DNA of 64,000 bases from Phycisphaerae bacterium (GTDB lineage Bacteria > Planctomycetota > Phycisphaerae > Tepidisphaerales > Tepidisphaeraceae): positions 62,001 through 126,000 of the forward strand of contig JAICIO010000002.1 in NCBI GenBank assembly GCA_025924315.1, read 5' to 3'. Both the position numbers and the translations under genes were made by a program. Numbering within the stretch: position 1 is the first letter of the stretch; every line of letters begins with the position of its first letter. Positions 8,557 through 17,612 of this stretch are shown here, in pieces. The notes below the pieces were generated by a model. That model worked only from the letters and a program-made list of their open reading frames with translations, made no database searches and was not told where the DNA came from.

Positions 8557-8967
8557 TCACTTTTCGTTGGGTTGACCGATCGAGTATTTTCCCGCGAGGA
8601 TGGCGCCGGCGCCGACGGCCAGGCTCGGGGCGGTGACGTCGCCTTTGATTTCGGCTTCGGGGCCGACCAGAACCGGGCCGCGGCTGACGACGTTTCCTTT
8701 GACTTTTCCTCTCACGACGAGGCCGTTGCAGAGCACATCGGCGACGACGTTGCCTTTTTTCTCGACGGTGACGACGCCGCAGATTTCGATGGAGCGGCGG
8801 GCTTCGTATTGCGTGACGCGTTTGTCTTCGAGGCGGAGGGATTTGCTGCAGAACTTGCAGGTGATCGTCATCGCCTTGCGTCCGACTTCCTGCGATTTGT
8901 TGCAGTAAAGGCAGACGACCGTCGTGCGATCATCCGGCTGCGGGACGTTGTATTCGGGAGCGGCCAC
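8557..8967 (-). CDS. Bactofilin with N-terminal zinc ribbon
   Basis: This 136-residue protein starts with a zinc-ribbon pair: C19xxC22 and C37xxC40. From about residue 60 it has short beta-helix repeats typical of bactofilins (VVTVEKKGNVVADVLCNGLV, then KVKGNVVS). Bactofilins polymerise into cytoskeletal filaments without nucleotide and usually sit at the inner membrane. The zinc ribbon is an extra element that may bind a partner or nucleic acid (inference). A canonical bactofilin gene lies 139 bases upstream on the same strand. Confidence 0.8.
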   Translation of the reverse strand: MAAPEYNVPQPDDRTTVVCLYCNKSQEVGRKAMTITCKFCSKSLRLEDKRVTQYEARRSIEICGVVTVEKKGNVVADVLCNGLVVRGKVKGNVVSRGPVLVGPEAEIKGDVTAPSLAVGAGAILAGKYSIGQPNEK

Positions 8968-9013
8968 GCGATCGAATTGTAGGCCCTTTGCGTTCGTTCA
9001 GAAACCAACGAAT

Positions 9014-9086
9014 GTCGTCGTGAGCGCAGCGAAGGATCTGGCGTCTTACGGAAACATGCCAGATCCTTCGCGTTGCTCAGGATGAC
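9014..9086. repeat. Family B palindromic repeat (variant)
   Basis: Inverted repeat with arms around GCGAAGGATCTGG and CCAGATCCTTCGC, ending in CTCAGGATGAC. It lies between the two bactofilin genes and is a diverged copy of the elements at 36911, 50498 and 63742. Confidence 0.75.
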
Positions 9087-9106
9087 GCGCCGCGCGGCGC
9101 GACAGA

Positions 9107-9562
9107 TCAGCCTTGCTTCACCGGTTGCGGTCCGCCGGTCGGTGTCGGGCGCGGAGCGCCGCCGCCACCACCGGGTTGGCCTGCGGGACGTTGTGCGCCG
9201 CCCGCGTGCGTCGCGCCGGCTTTCACTGCGTCGGGGCCGACGAGCACGTGTCCGCTGAAGACCGCGCCTTCATCGACCACGAGCTTGCTCGCCTGCAAAT
9301 CGCCTTCGTAGCGGGCCGACTGCTTCAGCTCGACGCGATCGCTGGCGGTCAGGTTTCCCTTCACATCGCCTTCTACGATGATGGACCCGGCTTCGACGTC
9401 GGCCTGCATCTTTGCTTCTTTCGAGACGTGCAGACGTCCGGGCGTGTTGATCTTTCCTTCCAGTCGACCTTGCAGTCGCAGTCCTTTTTCGAAGGAGAGC
9501 TCGCCCTTGAATGTCGCGTCAGGGCCGAGGACGGTCGGGAAATCATTCGCGTTTTCTGCCAT
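9107..9562 (-). CDS. Bactofilin cytoskeletal protein
   Basis: This 151-residue protein has the standard bactofilin (DUF583) core: TVLGPDATFKGELSFEKGLR followed by repeats such as GRLEGKI, ADVEAGSIIVEGDVKGNL and YEGDLQASKLVV. A Gly/Pro-rich disordered tail (about residues 120-151) follows. The family forms beta-helical filaments that scaffold cell-shape or envelope machinery. The pair with the zinc-ribbon bactofilin downstream suggests co-assembled filaments. A GGAGG ribosome site precedes the ATG. Confidence 0.9.
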   Translation of the reverse strand: MAENANDFPTVLGPDATFKGELSFEKGLRLQGRLEGKINTPGRLHVSKEAKMQADVEAGSIIVEGDVKGNLTASDRVELKQSARYEGDLQASKLVVDEGAVFSGHVLVGPDAVKAGATHAGGAQRPAGQPGGGGGAPRPTPTGGPQPVKQG

Positions 9563-9661
9563 GGTGTGGTGCCTCCTGCAAGGTATCGAAACGTTAGTAA
9601 GTGGCGGCGGATTATAACCGCGTGCTTCTGATGAACAATCGCGCCAAAGCCACGAAAAAAG

Positions 9662-11302
9662 CTAATTGATGGTGACCGGATTGAAGACACCCGGCCGTCC
9701 AATATATCGCAGCACGTCGTCGAATTTTGTGACAAACATGTCTTCGAGTCCTTCGCTCCGAATATTCAGAATACCCGAGAACGTCGGATTGAAATCAACC
9801 GTGCCTTTGAATCGGCCCGCCATTGTCAGCCCGCCCGTGTGCGGATCGGCGGCGATCGAATCACCGAAATCATCACTCGTCGAGCCAAACGTTGTCGCGT
9901 TGATCGGCGTGCCATCGAGCGTGTAATTGACCGCGAAGACGTCGTAGCTGAAATCGCGATTGTCGTCGTTGCCGTCGTCGAAGTTTTCGGCGCCGAGCGT
10001 GCTGGTGAGCGTCGCCTTGCTTCCGCCGATCTTCATCGTGTCGTAAAACGCGCCGCTCAATACGAGCTGGTTGTTGTCGACGATCAAGTCACCCGCCACT
10101 TCGAAACCCGGCCCTGAAAGCTGGCGGGCGTAAACGAAGTTGCCGTTCACATCAAGCTTGGTGATCAGCAGATCTGTAAAACGCGGATCGTCGCCGGGGT
10201 TTTCGCCCGCGACGGTGATCGTCTGCTTCGACCCGAGCGACGCGAGCGAAAACTGATCCTGGACGTAGCTGATCGCGTAGACGTTGCGGTTGCTATCGGT
10301 CGCGACGCGCAGCCCGCCATCGAATTCGTCGCCACCGAGCTGCTTCACCCATGCAAGCTTTCCGCGATGGCTGAAGTAGGCGATGAACGCATCGGTTTCG
10401 CCTTCGGACTTGAGTTCAGTGATCCCTTTGCCCGGATTGAAATCCGCATGATCGGACGCGAACGTACCGGTGACAAACACGTTGCCGTATTGATCGATCG
10501 CGAGGCCATTCCCGCTATCTCGTTGCGGGAGATCGGTCTCGTCTCCGCCCATCGTGCCGACCCAATTCAGTGCACCAGCGGTGTTCAATTGCATGACGAA
10601 CGCATCATCTCGTCCGGACGCAGCAACATTCGCGACTTTGCTCGACGGATCGAAGTCCGCCTCGCGCGTGAAATAGCCGGTGACATACGCGATTCCGTTC
10701 GCGTCGACCTTGATGTCCTTGCCGACGTCGTTGAACACTCCACCCATGCGGTCGCCGTAGACGAGCGAGCCGGTTGAATTGAGCTTGATCACGAAGATGT
10801 CGTAGTTTCCCTTGTCGCCGAACGCTTCGACGTTTTGCGTACCGACGCCGGGATCGAAATCCATCGTCTGTTGAAAAGCGCCGGTGAGATAAATGTCGCC
10901 GGAGGGATCGACCGCGAGGCCGTTCACGTATTCGCCTGCATCCTCGGGCGCGATGCCGACGCCGTTGACGAATCCACCCGCGCGCTTGGGATCGGTGGCG
11001 AGCTCGTCCTTGAGCTTATCATCCACGTCCGAGCCGAGTTGTTTCACCCACACGAGCTTTCCGCGAGGAGAGTACTTGGCGACGTAGATGTCGCTGGTTC
11101 CGTTACTCGTCAGCGAGACGACGCCGCTGCCCGGTTTGAAATCGACCGTGCCGGTGAAGAGGCCGGTGACGATCGTGTTGCCGTCTGCGTCCACGGCGAT
11201 GTGCTGCCCCGCATCGAAGCTGGCGCCGCCGGCGGTGATCGGAAAATCCGTCGCGGACAGAAGCACGCGTCGTTCCATCGACTCGAGCCCGAAACTGTGC
11301 AT
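9662..11302 (-). CDS. SBBP-repeat surface protein with planctomycete N-terminal motif
   Basis: From the ATG at 11302 the protein has 546 residues and begins MHSFGLESMERRVLLSA, the planctomycete/LEPR-like N-terminal motif found on exported surface proteins. A GAGG ribosome site precedes this ATG; the frame farther upstream runs through a palindromic repeat and is not coding. The body contains about eight SBBP-type beta-propeller repeats, recognisable by units such as VDADGNTIVTGLFTGTVDFKPGSG and KYSPRGKLVWVKQLG. The C-terminus (IGRPGVFNPVTIN) has no PEP-CTERM. It is probably a cell-surface or secreted binding protein; the ligand is unknown. Confidence 0.85.
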   Translation of the reverse strand: MHSFGLESMERRVLLSATDFPITAGGASFDAGQHIAVDADGNTIVTGLFTGTVDFKPGSGVVSLTSNGTSDIYVAKYSPRGKLVWVKQLGSDVDDKLKDELATDPKRAGGFVNGVGIAPEDAGEYVNGLAVDPSGDIYLTGAFQQTMDFDPGVGTQNVEAFGDKGNYDIFVIKLNSTGSLVYGDRMGGVFNDVGKDIKVDANGIAYVTGYFTREADFDPSSKVANVAASGRDDAFVMQLNTAGALNWVGTMGGDETDLPQRDSGNGLAIDQYGNVFVTGTFASDHADFNPGKGITELKSEGETDAFIAYFSHRGKLAWVKQLGGDEFDGGLRVATDSNRNVYAISYVQDQFSLASLGSKQTITVAGENPGDDPRFTDLLITKLDVNGNFVYARQLSGPGFEVAGDLIVDNNQLVLSGAFYDTMKIGGSKATLTSTLGAENFDDGNDDNRDFSYDVFAVNYTLDGTPINATTFGSTSDDFGDSIAADPHTGGLTMAGRFKGTVDFNPTFSGILNIRSEGLEDMFVTKFDDVLRYIGRPGVFNPVTIN

Positions 11303-11396
11303 AGTGATTGCCCTCAGATTTACGAGCCGGAAGCGTACACGGACGCGCGGGGATTTGCGAATCGCGCAGGCTGGCAAAAGGCTAATCACTATTAAT

Positions 11397-11498
11397 GGTG
11401 GCACCGACATTCTTGTCGGTGATCGGGCGCGGTAATCCGCGCCCGATACGCGTCGATGCGTACATCGACGCGTCACAGGCAAGAATGCCTGTGCCACC
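11397..11498. repeat. Family C palindromic repeat
   Basis: GGTGGCACCGACATTCTTG at the left pairs with CAAGAATGCCTGTGCCACC at the right. Inside lie two smaller palindromes (GGGCGCGGTAATCCGCGCCC and a CGTCGATG/CATCGACG pair). It fills the divergent space between the SBBP and GH172 genes. A related copy is at 31454-31573. Confidence 0.8.
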
Positions 11499-11513
11499 GA
11501 GGCGGAGGCGCGA

Positions 11514-12584
11514 ATGGCACTCTTCACCGGAATGCACGATCTGTATCGACTGACGAATGCGCAATCGCGGTCGATCAGCCCTGAGAACTTCACCGGCGAA
11601 AAAGGCAAAGGTGGAATGGCGACCAGCGGCACAGGCGAGAAAGCCGCGCGCGAGCTGGGGCCGGGGTGGAAGATCTCGCCGTCGGTGCGCATTGAGGCCG
11701 GGCAAACCTTTACGATGGCGGACATTCCCGGCCCCGGCGCGATTCAGCACATCTGGCTCACGCCGACCGGCAAATGGCGGAACAGCATCTTGCGAATCTA
11801 CTGGGATGATCAGGCGAACCCATCGGTGGAATGCCCCATCGGCGACTTCTTCGCGTGCGGGTGGAACAAGTCCGCACAAGTGTCATCGCTTGCTGTGTGC
11901 GTGAATCCCGGAAGCGCGTTCAACTGCTACTGGCCGATGCCCTTCCGCAAGCGCTGCCGGATGACGCTCGAAAACCGCGATGCGGATGCGATGGTGTTGT
12001 ATTTCCAAATCGATTACGCGCTCGATCAAGTGCCCGACGACGCCGCCTACTTCCACGCACAGTTTAGACGAGTGAATCCGCTTCCGTACAAGCAGGTTTA
12101 CACCATTCTTGATGGCGTGAAGGGTAAAGGCCAGTACGTCGGCACGTACATGGCATGGGGCGTGAACAACACCGGCTGGTGGGGTGAAGGAGAGATCAAG
12201 TTTTATCTCGACGGAGATGACGAGTATCCGACGATCTGCGGCACAGGCACAGAGGACTATTTCTGCGGATCGTACAACTTCGAGAATCAGACGACGAAGC
12301 AGTATCAGGAGTTCACCACGCCGTACTCGGGGCTGGCGCAGGTGATTCGACCGGATGGGCTGTACCAATCGCAGACGCGATTCGGTTTGTATCGATGGCA
12401 CATCACCGATCCGATTCGCTTCGAGCGCGAATTGCGCGTGACGATTCAGGCGCTGGGGTGGAGAAGCGGCGGGCGATACCTGCCGCTTCAGGACGACATC
12501 GCTTCGGTCGCGTTCTGGTATCAGACCTTACCCACCGCGCCGTTTCCTCAGCTTGGATCGCGCGATGCGCTTGAGGTGATTTGA
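11514..12584 (+). CDS. DUF2961 (GH172-type) glycoside hydrolase
   Basis: This 356-residue protein belongs to DUF2961, the fold of glycoside hydrolase family 172. The hallmark ICGTGTEDYF at residues 241-250 contains the catalytic-type glutamate, and IPGPGAIQHIWLT lies at about 71-83. Characterised GH172 members act on fructofuranose- or arabinofuranose-containing sugars and assemble as trimers or hexamers. No signal peptide is visible, so it would act in the cytoplasm unless the start is wrong. It is flanked by palindromic repeats on both sides and has no sugar transporter beside it. Confidence 0.85.
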   Translation: MALFTGMHDLYRLTNAQSRSISPENFTGEKGKGGMATSGTGEKAARELGPGWKISPSVRIEAGQTFTMADIPGPGAIQHIWLTPTGKWRNSILRIYWDDQANPSVECPIGDFFACGWNKSAQVSSLAVCVNPGSAFNCYWPMPFRKRCRMTLENRDADAMVLYFQIDYALDQVPDDAAYFHAQFRRVNPLPYKQVYTILDGVKGKGQYVGTYMAWGVNNTGWWGEGEIKFYLDGDDEYPTICGTGTEDYFCGSYNFENQTTKQYQEFTTPYSGLAQVIRPDGLYQSQTRFGLYRWHITDPIRFERELRVTIQALGWRSGGRYLPLQDDIASVAFWYQTLPTAPFPQLGSRDALEVI

Positions 12585-12585
12585 A

Positions 12586-12663
12586 TGCGCCACAGAGGCA
12601 CAGAGAGCACAGAGAATCTTTATCTTGTGTGTTTTCTCTGCGCTCTCCGTGCCTCTGTCGCGC
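12586..12663. repeat. Family D palindromic repeat
   Basis: GCGCCACAGAGGCACAGAGA pairs with TCTCCGTGCCTCTGTCGCGC around a T-rich loop, just after the GH172 stop. The arms are built from CAGAG words. Confidence 0.75.
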
Positions 12664-12682
12664 ATTCCTTCTTCAATAAAAT

Positions 12683-12708
12683 AAGCCCACGGCTTAAGCC
12701 GTGGGCTT
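12683..12708. terminator. Perfect 26-base palindrome between convergent genes
   Basis: AAGCCCACGGCTT and AAGCCGTGGGCTT abut to give a perfect palindrome between the convergent GH172 and exported-protein genes. It could form a bidirectional transcription terminator, although no long T-run follows. Confidence 0.55.
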
Positions 12709-12734
12709 GGTGAAAGGTCTCAATCGATCGGAGC

Positions 12735-14519
12735 TTACGGCACGGCTGCCGGCGGCGGCGCACCACCACCCTGCATCTGCATCTTCATCTGCATGCCCGC
12801 TGCGACGAGGCTTTGGATCAGGCTCATCGGGGTGTAGCTGTCGATGCGGACGGACGAGCCTTCCGTTGCGATGGCGATGCCGATCGGGGGAAGGTCCGGT
12901 GGGAGCTGAAGCGGCACGCCGAAGCCGAACTGGCGAGCGTAGTTCAGACCCGTCGTCACGATTTGATCGACCGCGATGTAGCCGACCATCACGCGGTTCT
13001 TCGGCAGATTGGCCGCGACGGTCTTCAGCGATTCGGTGGACGCGACGGCGGTGTCCTTCTTTTTCGCGGCGTCGATCGCTTCGGTGAGCTGCGCTTCGGG
13101 CACGCCCATTGCAACGATCACGGTGTTGTCATCGGCAGCGCCGAGCAGCACCTGCATGCCGTTCGGGCCGTACATCATGTTGATCCCCTGCTGCGCCTGC
13201 TGAGCCTGGGGATCGTTCGGATCGGCGTTGAACTTCATGGTGATTTGATCGAAGTTCACGCCATTGACGGTCTTAGCATTGTCCTTCGATTCAATATCCA
13301 TCTTCACGGCCTGCTGACCAAGCCCCGCCGCCAGCTTCTGTTGTGCGGCGAACGCCTGTTTGTACGCGGCGACCAGCTCCTTCGAGTTCCCGTGGATGAT
13401 CGACACCGTTTGAACCAGCGCGTCCTGACCGATCGCGCCCGTCGGAGCGATCACGCCGATCGCCCCGCCGGTGTAGAGCGACAGAATCTTCTTCGTCGAG
13501 TCGATGTAATCGTTGATCGCCGCCGCCTGATCGCCCTGCGCCTTCTTCAGCTCGTCCGCGATCGGATCGAGCAGCGCGGCTGAGATCTTCGGCGCGTTGG
13601 CGGGATCATTCACGAAACCACCGAAGAACAGATACTTTTCCGTGGGCAGCCCTTCGAGCAGCGGCTCGGAGCTGTTCTTCACGCCACTGACGATGTCCGC
13701 GGCCTTCGTGCCTTCGTTGAAGTCACCGAGCAGCGTCGTGCTGATGCCTTCCGGCGTGAAGTTGATGGCGAAGCTCGCGCCGCGCGAATCGCGAATGAGC
13801 GCGCTGGCTGCATCAACGAACATGCTCACCATGTTCTTCATCATCGCGGCGTTGGGCGCGCCGCTCTGCTGGATGCCCGCCTGCACTTTTTCGAGCAACT
13901 CGCCCTTGTGCTCCTGAATCATCGGGAGCACGCGCTCTTTCACCTTCGGCATATTGCCGAAGACGACGATGTCCTTCGACGCCAGTTCCTTCGCGACGGC
14001 GCCTTGCGGCTTCACCCCGCCGTGCTTCAGGGCGACGATCGCCTTGCTGGGCGCGAGTACCGCATAGTTGCCCCAGTGGGCGATGTACGATGGCTGCGGC
14101 GTGTTCGGTAGCGTCACTTCGGTGACTTCGCCTTCGGTCTTGGCGTCGGCGAAGTTTCCGATGAACGCCTTGTAATCGGTCACCGGAATGAGAAAGAGCA
14201 TCGCTTCATCTTCGTGCTCCGGATCCGTCTTCGGATCCAGACCCACGAATGCGAGATCGCCTTCCTTGTTCAGGCCTTCCTTGATTCCCGCCTGTTGCTG
14301 CAACGCATTGAGCGGATCCTTGAATTGCTGCATCGCTTGTGCGAGCCCGATATCATCAGCGAATTTGCTCAGCTTGTTGCTGACGCTCTGCAGGTTGTTC
14401 ACCTTGATCACGACCAGCGCGTCTTCAGGCACCTGTTCGAGCACATCGGCCCGAGTTCGCGCTACGAGGCAGATGAGCAGCACGACGGCTGTCATCGCCA
14501 ATCGAATTTGTCGCTTCAT
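12735..14519 (-). CDS. Large exported protein, DUF3352-like
   Basis: This 594-residue protein has a clear signal peptide (MKRQIRLAMTAVVLLICLVA, cleaved about residue 24). It begins its mature part with VLEQVPEDALVVIKVNNLQ, the usual opening of DUF3352-like proteins of planctomycetes and cyanobacteria. The rest is Ala/Gln/Lys-rich with no catalytic motif, and a Gly/Pro/Ala tail ends the chain. An AAGGAG ribosome site precedes the ATG. Function unknown; it is probably periplasmic. Confidence 0.75.
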   Translation of the reverse strand: MKRQIRLAMTAVVLLICLVARTRADVLEQVPEDALVVIKVNNLQSVSNKLSKFADDIGLAQAMQQFKDPLNALQQQAGIKEGLNKEGDLAFVGLDPKTDPEHEDEAMLFLIPVTDYKAFIGNFADAKTEGEVTEVTLPNTPQPSYIAHWGNYAVLAPSKAIVALKHGGVKPQGAVAKELASKDIVVFGNMPKVKERVLPMIQEHKGELLEKVQAGIQQSGAPNAAMMKNMVSMFVDAASALIRDSRGASFAINFTPEGISTTLLGDFNEGTKAADIVSGVKNSSEPLLEGLPTEKYLFFGGFVNDPANAPKISAALLDPIADELKKAQGDQAAAINDYIDSTKKILSLYTGGAIGVIAPTGAIGQDALVQTVSIIHGNSKELVAAYKQAFAAQQKLAAGLGQQAVKMDIESKDNAKTVNGVNFDQITMKFNADPNDPQAQQAQQGINMMYGPNGMQVLLGAADDNTVIVAMGVPEAQLTEAIDAAKKKDTAVASTESLKTVAANLPKNRVMVGYIAVDQIVTTGLNYARQFGFGVPLQLPPDLPPIGIAIATEGSSVRIDSYTPMSLIQSLVAAGMQMKMQMQGGGAPPPAAVP

Positions 14520-14706
14520 ATACGAGGCTCCTTCTTATTTGTCACCGTGTCGGAATCGTTCCCACGCAACAAGTCGCCACTGCGCCGAGTTATGTAACAC
14601 AACCCCTAAGACCGGTCCACGGTCGATTGGTTAGAATCCGCATCCTCGCGTGTAATCGAGGGATGACGTTTCCTATTACACAACCGGTCGCGTAGAATCC
14701 TGGCAC
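14520..14706. promoter_or_regulatory. Divergent intergenic region upstream of moaA
   Basis: Divergent promoter space between the exported-protein gene and moaA. I looked for a molybdenum-cofactor riboswitch and did not find a convincing fold. Short repeated TAGAATCC words occur at about 14633 and 14694, of unknown meaning. Confidence 0.3.
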
Positions 14707-15810
14707 ATGCGGCTTCCCGTCTTTAGTTCCAGCTTGCCAATGCTCGACACCGGCCCGCAATCGATCGCGGCGGTTCGAGTGCTGCGCATCAGCGTGACCG
14801 ACCGCTGTAATTTCCGCTGCGTGTATTGCATGCCGGAAGAAGGCGTCCGCTGGCTGCCCAAAGAGGACATTCTCACCTTCGAAGAGATCGCGGATGTCGT
14901 TCGCGCCGCGATCGATGTTCACGGCATCCGTCGCTTCAAACTCACCGGCGGAGAGCCGACGCTGCGACATGGGATCGTCGATCTCGTGCGAATGCTTCGG
15001 TCGATTGAGGGCGCGGAAGACTTGTCGCTGACGACGAACGGCTTTCTGCTCGAAGACCTCGCCTTGCCTTTGAAAGAGTCCGGCCTCGATCGGGTGACGG
15101 TCAGTATCGACAGCCTTCGCCCCGATCGTTTCCGCCAGATCACCCGAACCGGCGATCTTGCCACTGTGCTTCGGGGCCTCGATCGCGCCGAAGACGTCGG
15201 CCTTGCATCGCTCAAGGTCAACTGCGTGACGATGCGCGGAACGAACGACGACGAGCTGGTCGACTTCGCAAAGCTCTCGCTCGATCGAAAGCTCACGGTG
15301 CGCTTCATCGAATACATGCCGCTCGGTGACGCGGCGCTCCTACGACCGACGAGCCGCGCGATCGACGCATCCGAAATCGGCCCGGCCGGTGGATGCGGCG
15401 CTCAGGATCGTGGCGCCGATGCATTGATTCCCGAATCCGAAGTTCGCGAAACGATTGAGCGAGCACTCGGCCCGCTCGCGCCGTTCGATCAGTCAAAAGA
15501 AGCCGGCGTCGGGCCCGCGAAGGTTTTCGTGCTCTCGAAGGGAAATCCGAAAGGCCGCATCGGCTTCATCAGCGCGATGTCCGCCCCCTTCTGTTCGACC
15601 TGCAACCGTCTGCGCATCACCGCCAACGGCATCCTGCGCAGCTGCCTCTTCGAAGGCGGCGAAGTCGATATCCGCCCGATCCTGCGAACTCCTGATCCGA
15701 GCCGCGATCGAAAGATCGCGGTCGCGCAAGCCATGACCGACTGCGTGCGCCTCAAGCCCGAGGTTCACTCCCATCACGGCAACGAACAGATGAGCCGCAT
15801 TGGCGGATAA
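14707..15810 (+). CDS. moaA: GTP 3',8-cyclase, molybdenum cofactor biosynthesis
   Basis: This 367-residue radical-SAM enzyme converts GTP to (8S)-3',8-cyclo-7,8-dihydroguanosine 5'-triphosphate, the first step of molybdopterin synthesis. The SAM-cluster motif DRCNFRCVYC (C34, C38, C41) and GGEPTLR are present. A second [4Fe-4S] site reads CSTCNRLRITANGILRSC, and the essential Gly-Gly is the very C-terminus. An insert at about residues 218-240 (ASEIGPAGGCGAQDRGADAL) is not typical. An internal ATG at 14740 could also be the start. No other moa gene is nearby, so the pathway is scattered. Confidence 0.95.
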   Translation: MRLPVFSSSLPMLDTGPQSIAAVRVLRISVTDRCNFRCVYCMPEEGVRWLPKEDILTFEEIADVVRAAIDVHGIRRFKLTGGEPTLRHGIVDLVRMLRSIEGAEDLSLTTNGFLLEDLALPLKESGLDRVTVSIDSLRPDRFRQITRTGDLATVLRGLDRAEDVGLASLKVNCVTMRGTNDDELVDFAKLSLDRKLTVRFIEYMPLGDAALLRPTSRAIDASEIGPAGGCGAQDRGADALIPESEVRETIERALGPLAPFDQSKEAGVGPAKVFVLSKGNPKGRIGFISAMSAPFCSTCNRLRITANGILRSCLFEGGEVDIRPILRTPDPSRDRKIAVAQAMTDCVRLKPEVHSHHGNEQMSRIGG

Positions 15811-15814
15811 CTCA

Positions 15815-16507
15815 TCACCAGATGCCCTGCCGCGTGCGCCCTTCGACCTTTGCATCCTTCACGACGATCGTCCCCGCCAGCAGATCATGCAGCGCTTGAC
15901 GACGCTCCGTCACGAGACATGCGAAATAGCCGTACACGCTGATGAGGGAAAGGAACTTCGCGAAATAGCGCGTCGTCGCCCGCCCAAATGAAATTCGCCG
16001 CCCCTGCGTGTCCGTCACTTTGATCGCCACCAGGCGCTTCCCCAGCGTCGCCTGATACACCGAACATTCCTGAAGCGCTTCGTAAACCCATCCGATGAGC
16101 ACCGCCACGACCAGCTTCGTAACGTCCGCGGCGATTTGGTCGTCCCAGTTGGTGAGATAGATCCCGTAGTGCTTGTTAATCGCATTGCTGATTGCCCCCG
16201 CGACCATCGCGGTCGCGAACAACGTCAGCAGGCCATCGACCCACCATGCGACGAAGCGTTCCTTGAAATCCGCATATTCGCGCACCTCTTCGGACTCGGG
16301 GCCGAAGTACTCAACCGTCCGCACCCACTCCGCCTCCGGCCCGTCAAACACATGCGGCACCTCCGCGGCACGCTGCCATTTTTCTTGCCCGTGTCGGCAG
16401 AGCCGATCCTCCGGCGACAGGTTTCCTGAACTCGCCATCGCGCGCAGCTGCACGAGCGGGTATGGACCCACCTTTCGATCACCCCGGGCGATGTACCAGT
16501 ACTTCAA
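15815..16507 (-). CDS. GYF_2/RDD membrane protein
   Basis: The 230-residue product opens with a GYF_2-type domain (YWYIARGDRKVGPYPLVQLR, residues 3-55). It continues with an RDD domain of three to four membrane helices (about 85-215) with the family signature QATLGKRLVAIKVTD and an LHDLLAGTIVV end. RDD proteins are poorly understood and have been linked to ion exchange or membrane-protein handling. It is convergent with moaA, with four bases between stops. Confidence 0.85.
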   Translation of the reverse strand: MKYWYIARGDRKVGPYPLVQLRAMASSGNLSPEDRLCRHGQEKWQRAAEVPHVFDGPEAEWVRTVEYFGPESEEVREYADFKERFVAWWVDGLLTLFATAMVAGAISNAINKHYGIYLTNWDDQIAADVTKLVVAVLIGWVYEALQECSVYQATLGKRLVAIKVTDTQGRRISFGRATTRYFAKFLSLISVYGYFACLVTERRQALHDLLAGTIVVKDAKVEGRTRQGIW

Positions 16508-16563
16508 ACTCGCCTCCCCAACATTCGCGGACGCTCAATCTATCATCGGACCAAAAAGCGTCG

Positions 16564-16631
16564 TCAGTTGACAGTTGTCAGTTGGCAGTAAAAGGGTTTA
16601 CTGACAACTGCCAACTGACAACTGTCAACTA
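16564..16631. repeat. Family E palindromic repeat of CAGTTG words
   Basis: Two 25-28 base arms built of CAGTTGACAGTTGTC and GACAACTGTCAACT words face each other around AAAAGGGTTT. It lies between the divergent RDD and acyltransferase genes and is a low-complexity stem, not a coding region. Confidence 0.8.
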
Positions 16632-16679
16632 TCCTGGCCGCTTCCCTTCATCGCGATTGCTCATAGAATCCTCGCACGC

Positions 16680-17612
16680 GTGGCGAAGAAAGAGCGAAAT
16701 GATTTCATTGATTACCTGCAGTACGTCGGACTGCGGCTGGTTTCGATGGCCCTGCACAGCTGGCCGGTGAACCTGAACTTGCAGGTCGCCCAGCTGCTCG
16801 GCAACTGCATGTATTTCATCGACCGCAAGCACCGCGAGCGCGCGATGGCCAATCTTCGCCGTAGTTTTCCCGACATGCCCGAGCGCCAGCGGAAAGATCT
16901 CGCCCGCCGCAGCATGCAGCAGCTCTTCATGCTCTTCGTCGAGGTGCTTTTCACGACGCGTCTCGTCCGCATCGACACCTTCGCCGAGTTTATCGAGCTC
17001 GGCAACTTCAAAGACACGCTGCAGCTTCTGCTCCGCAAGAACCAGGGCCTGATCATGCTGACCGGGCACTACGGCAACTGGGAAATCCTCGGCTACGTCC
17101 TCGCGACGCTTGGCTTCGAGACCACCTCGATCGCCCGTCCGCTCGATAATCCGTACGTAAACGAATGGCTCCTCGGCGTCCGCGAGAAAAAGGGCCAGCG
17201 GATCATCGCCAAGAAAGGCGCGACGAGCGAAGTAACCGACGTGCTCGAGAACCACGGCGTTGTCGGCTTCATCGCCGATCAGAATGCGGGCCCAAAAGGC
17301 ATCTTCGTTGATTTCTTTGGCCGCAAGGCGAGCACGTATAAATCGATCGGACTCCTCGCGATCAATTACAATGTCCCGGTCGTGATCGGCTATGCGAGGC
17401 GTCTCAACGACCGCTTCCGCTTCCGCATCGCGATGCAGGACATCATCTGGCCGGAGGATTGGAAGGACCAGGTCGACCCGCTGCGGTACGTCACGCAACG
17501 ATACAGCAAGGCGATCGAAGATTTCGTGCGCGAAGATCCGGGACAGTATTTGTGGATCCATCGTCGCTGGAAGTCCCGACCAAAAGGCGAAGCGCCTGAG
17601 GCGTACGACTGA
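16680..17612 (+). CDS. Lipid A acyltransferase, LpxL/HtrB family
   Basis: This 310-residue inner-membrane-associated enzyme transfers a secondary acyl chain onto a lipid A precursor or related glycolipid. The catalytic HX4E motif is HYGNWE (H130, E135). The usual basic/hydrophobic N-terminus, GFIADQNAGPKGIFVDFFG block and QYLWIHRRWKSRP C-terminus are all present. The GTG at 16680 starts the frame. It overlaps by one base with the FGGY-kinase gene, so the two are cotranscribed. Confidence 0.9.
   Translation: MAKKERNDFIDYLQYVGLRLVSMALHSWPVNLNLQVAQLLGNCMYFIDRKHRERAMANLRRSFPDMPERQRKDLARRSMQQLFMLFVEVLFTTRLVRIDTFAEFIELGNFKDTLQLLLRKNQGLIMLTGHYGNWEILGYVLATLGFETTSIARPLDNPYVNEWLLGVREKKGQRIIAKKGATSEVTDVLENHGVVGFIADQNAGPKGIFVDFFGRKASTYKSIGLLAINYNVPVVIGYARRLNDRFRFRIAMQDIIWPEDWKDQVDPLRYVTQRYSKAIEDFVREDPGQYLWIHRRWKSRPKGEAPEAYD

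Noticed and set aside
14520-14706. Possible molybdenum-cofactor riboswitch upstream of moaA
   Set aside because: No consistent stem set matching the known motif was found in the 187-base region.
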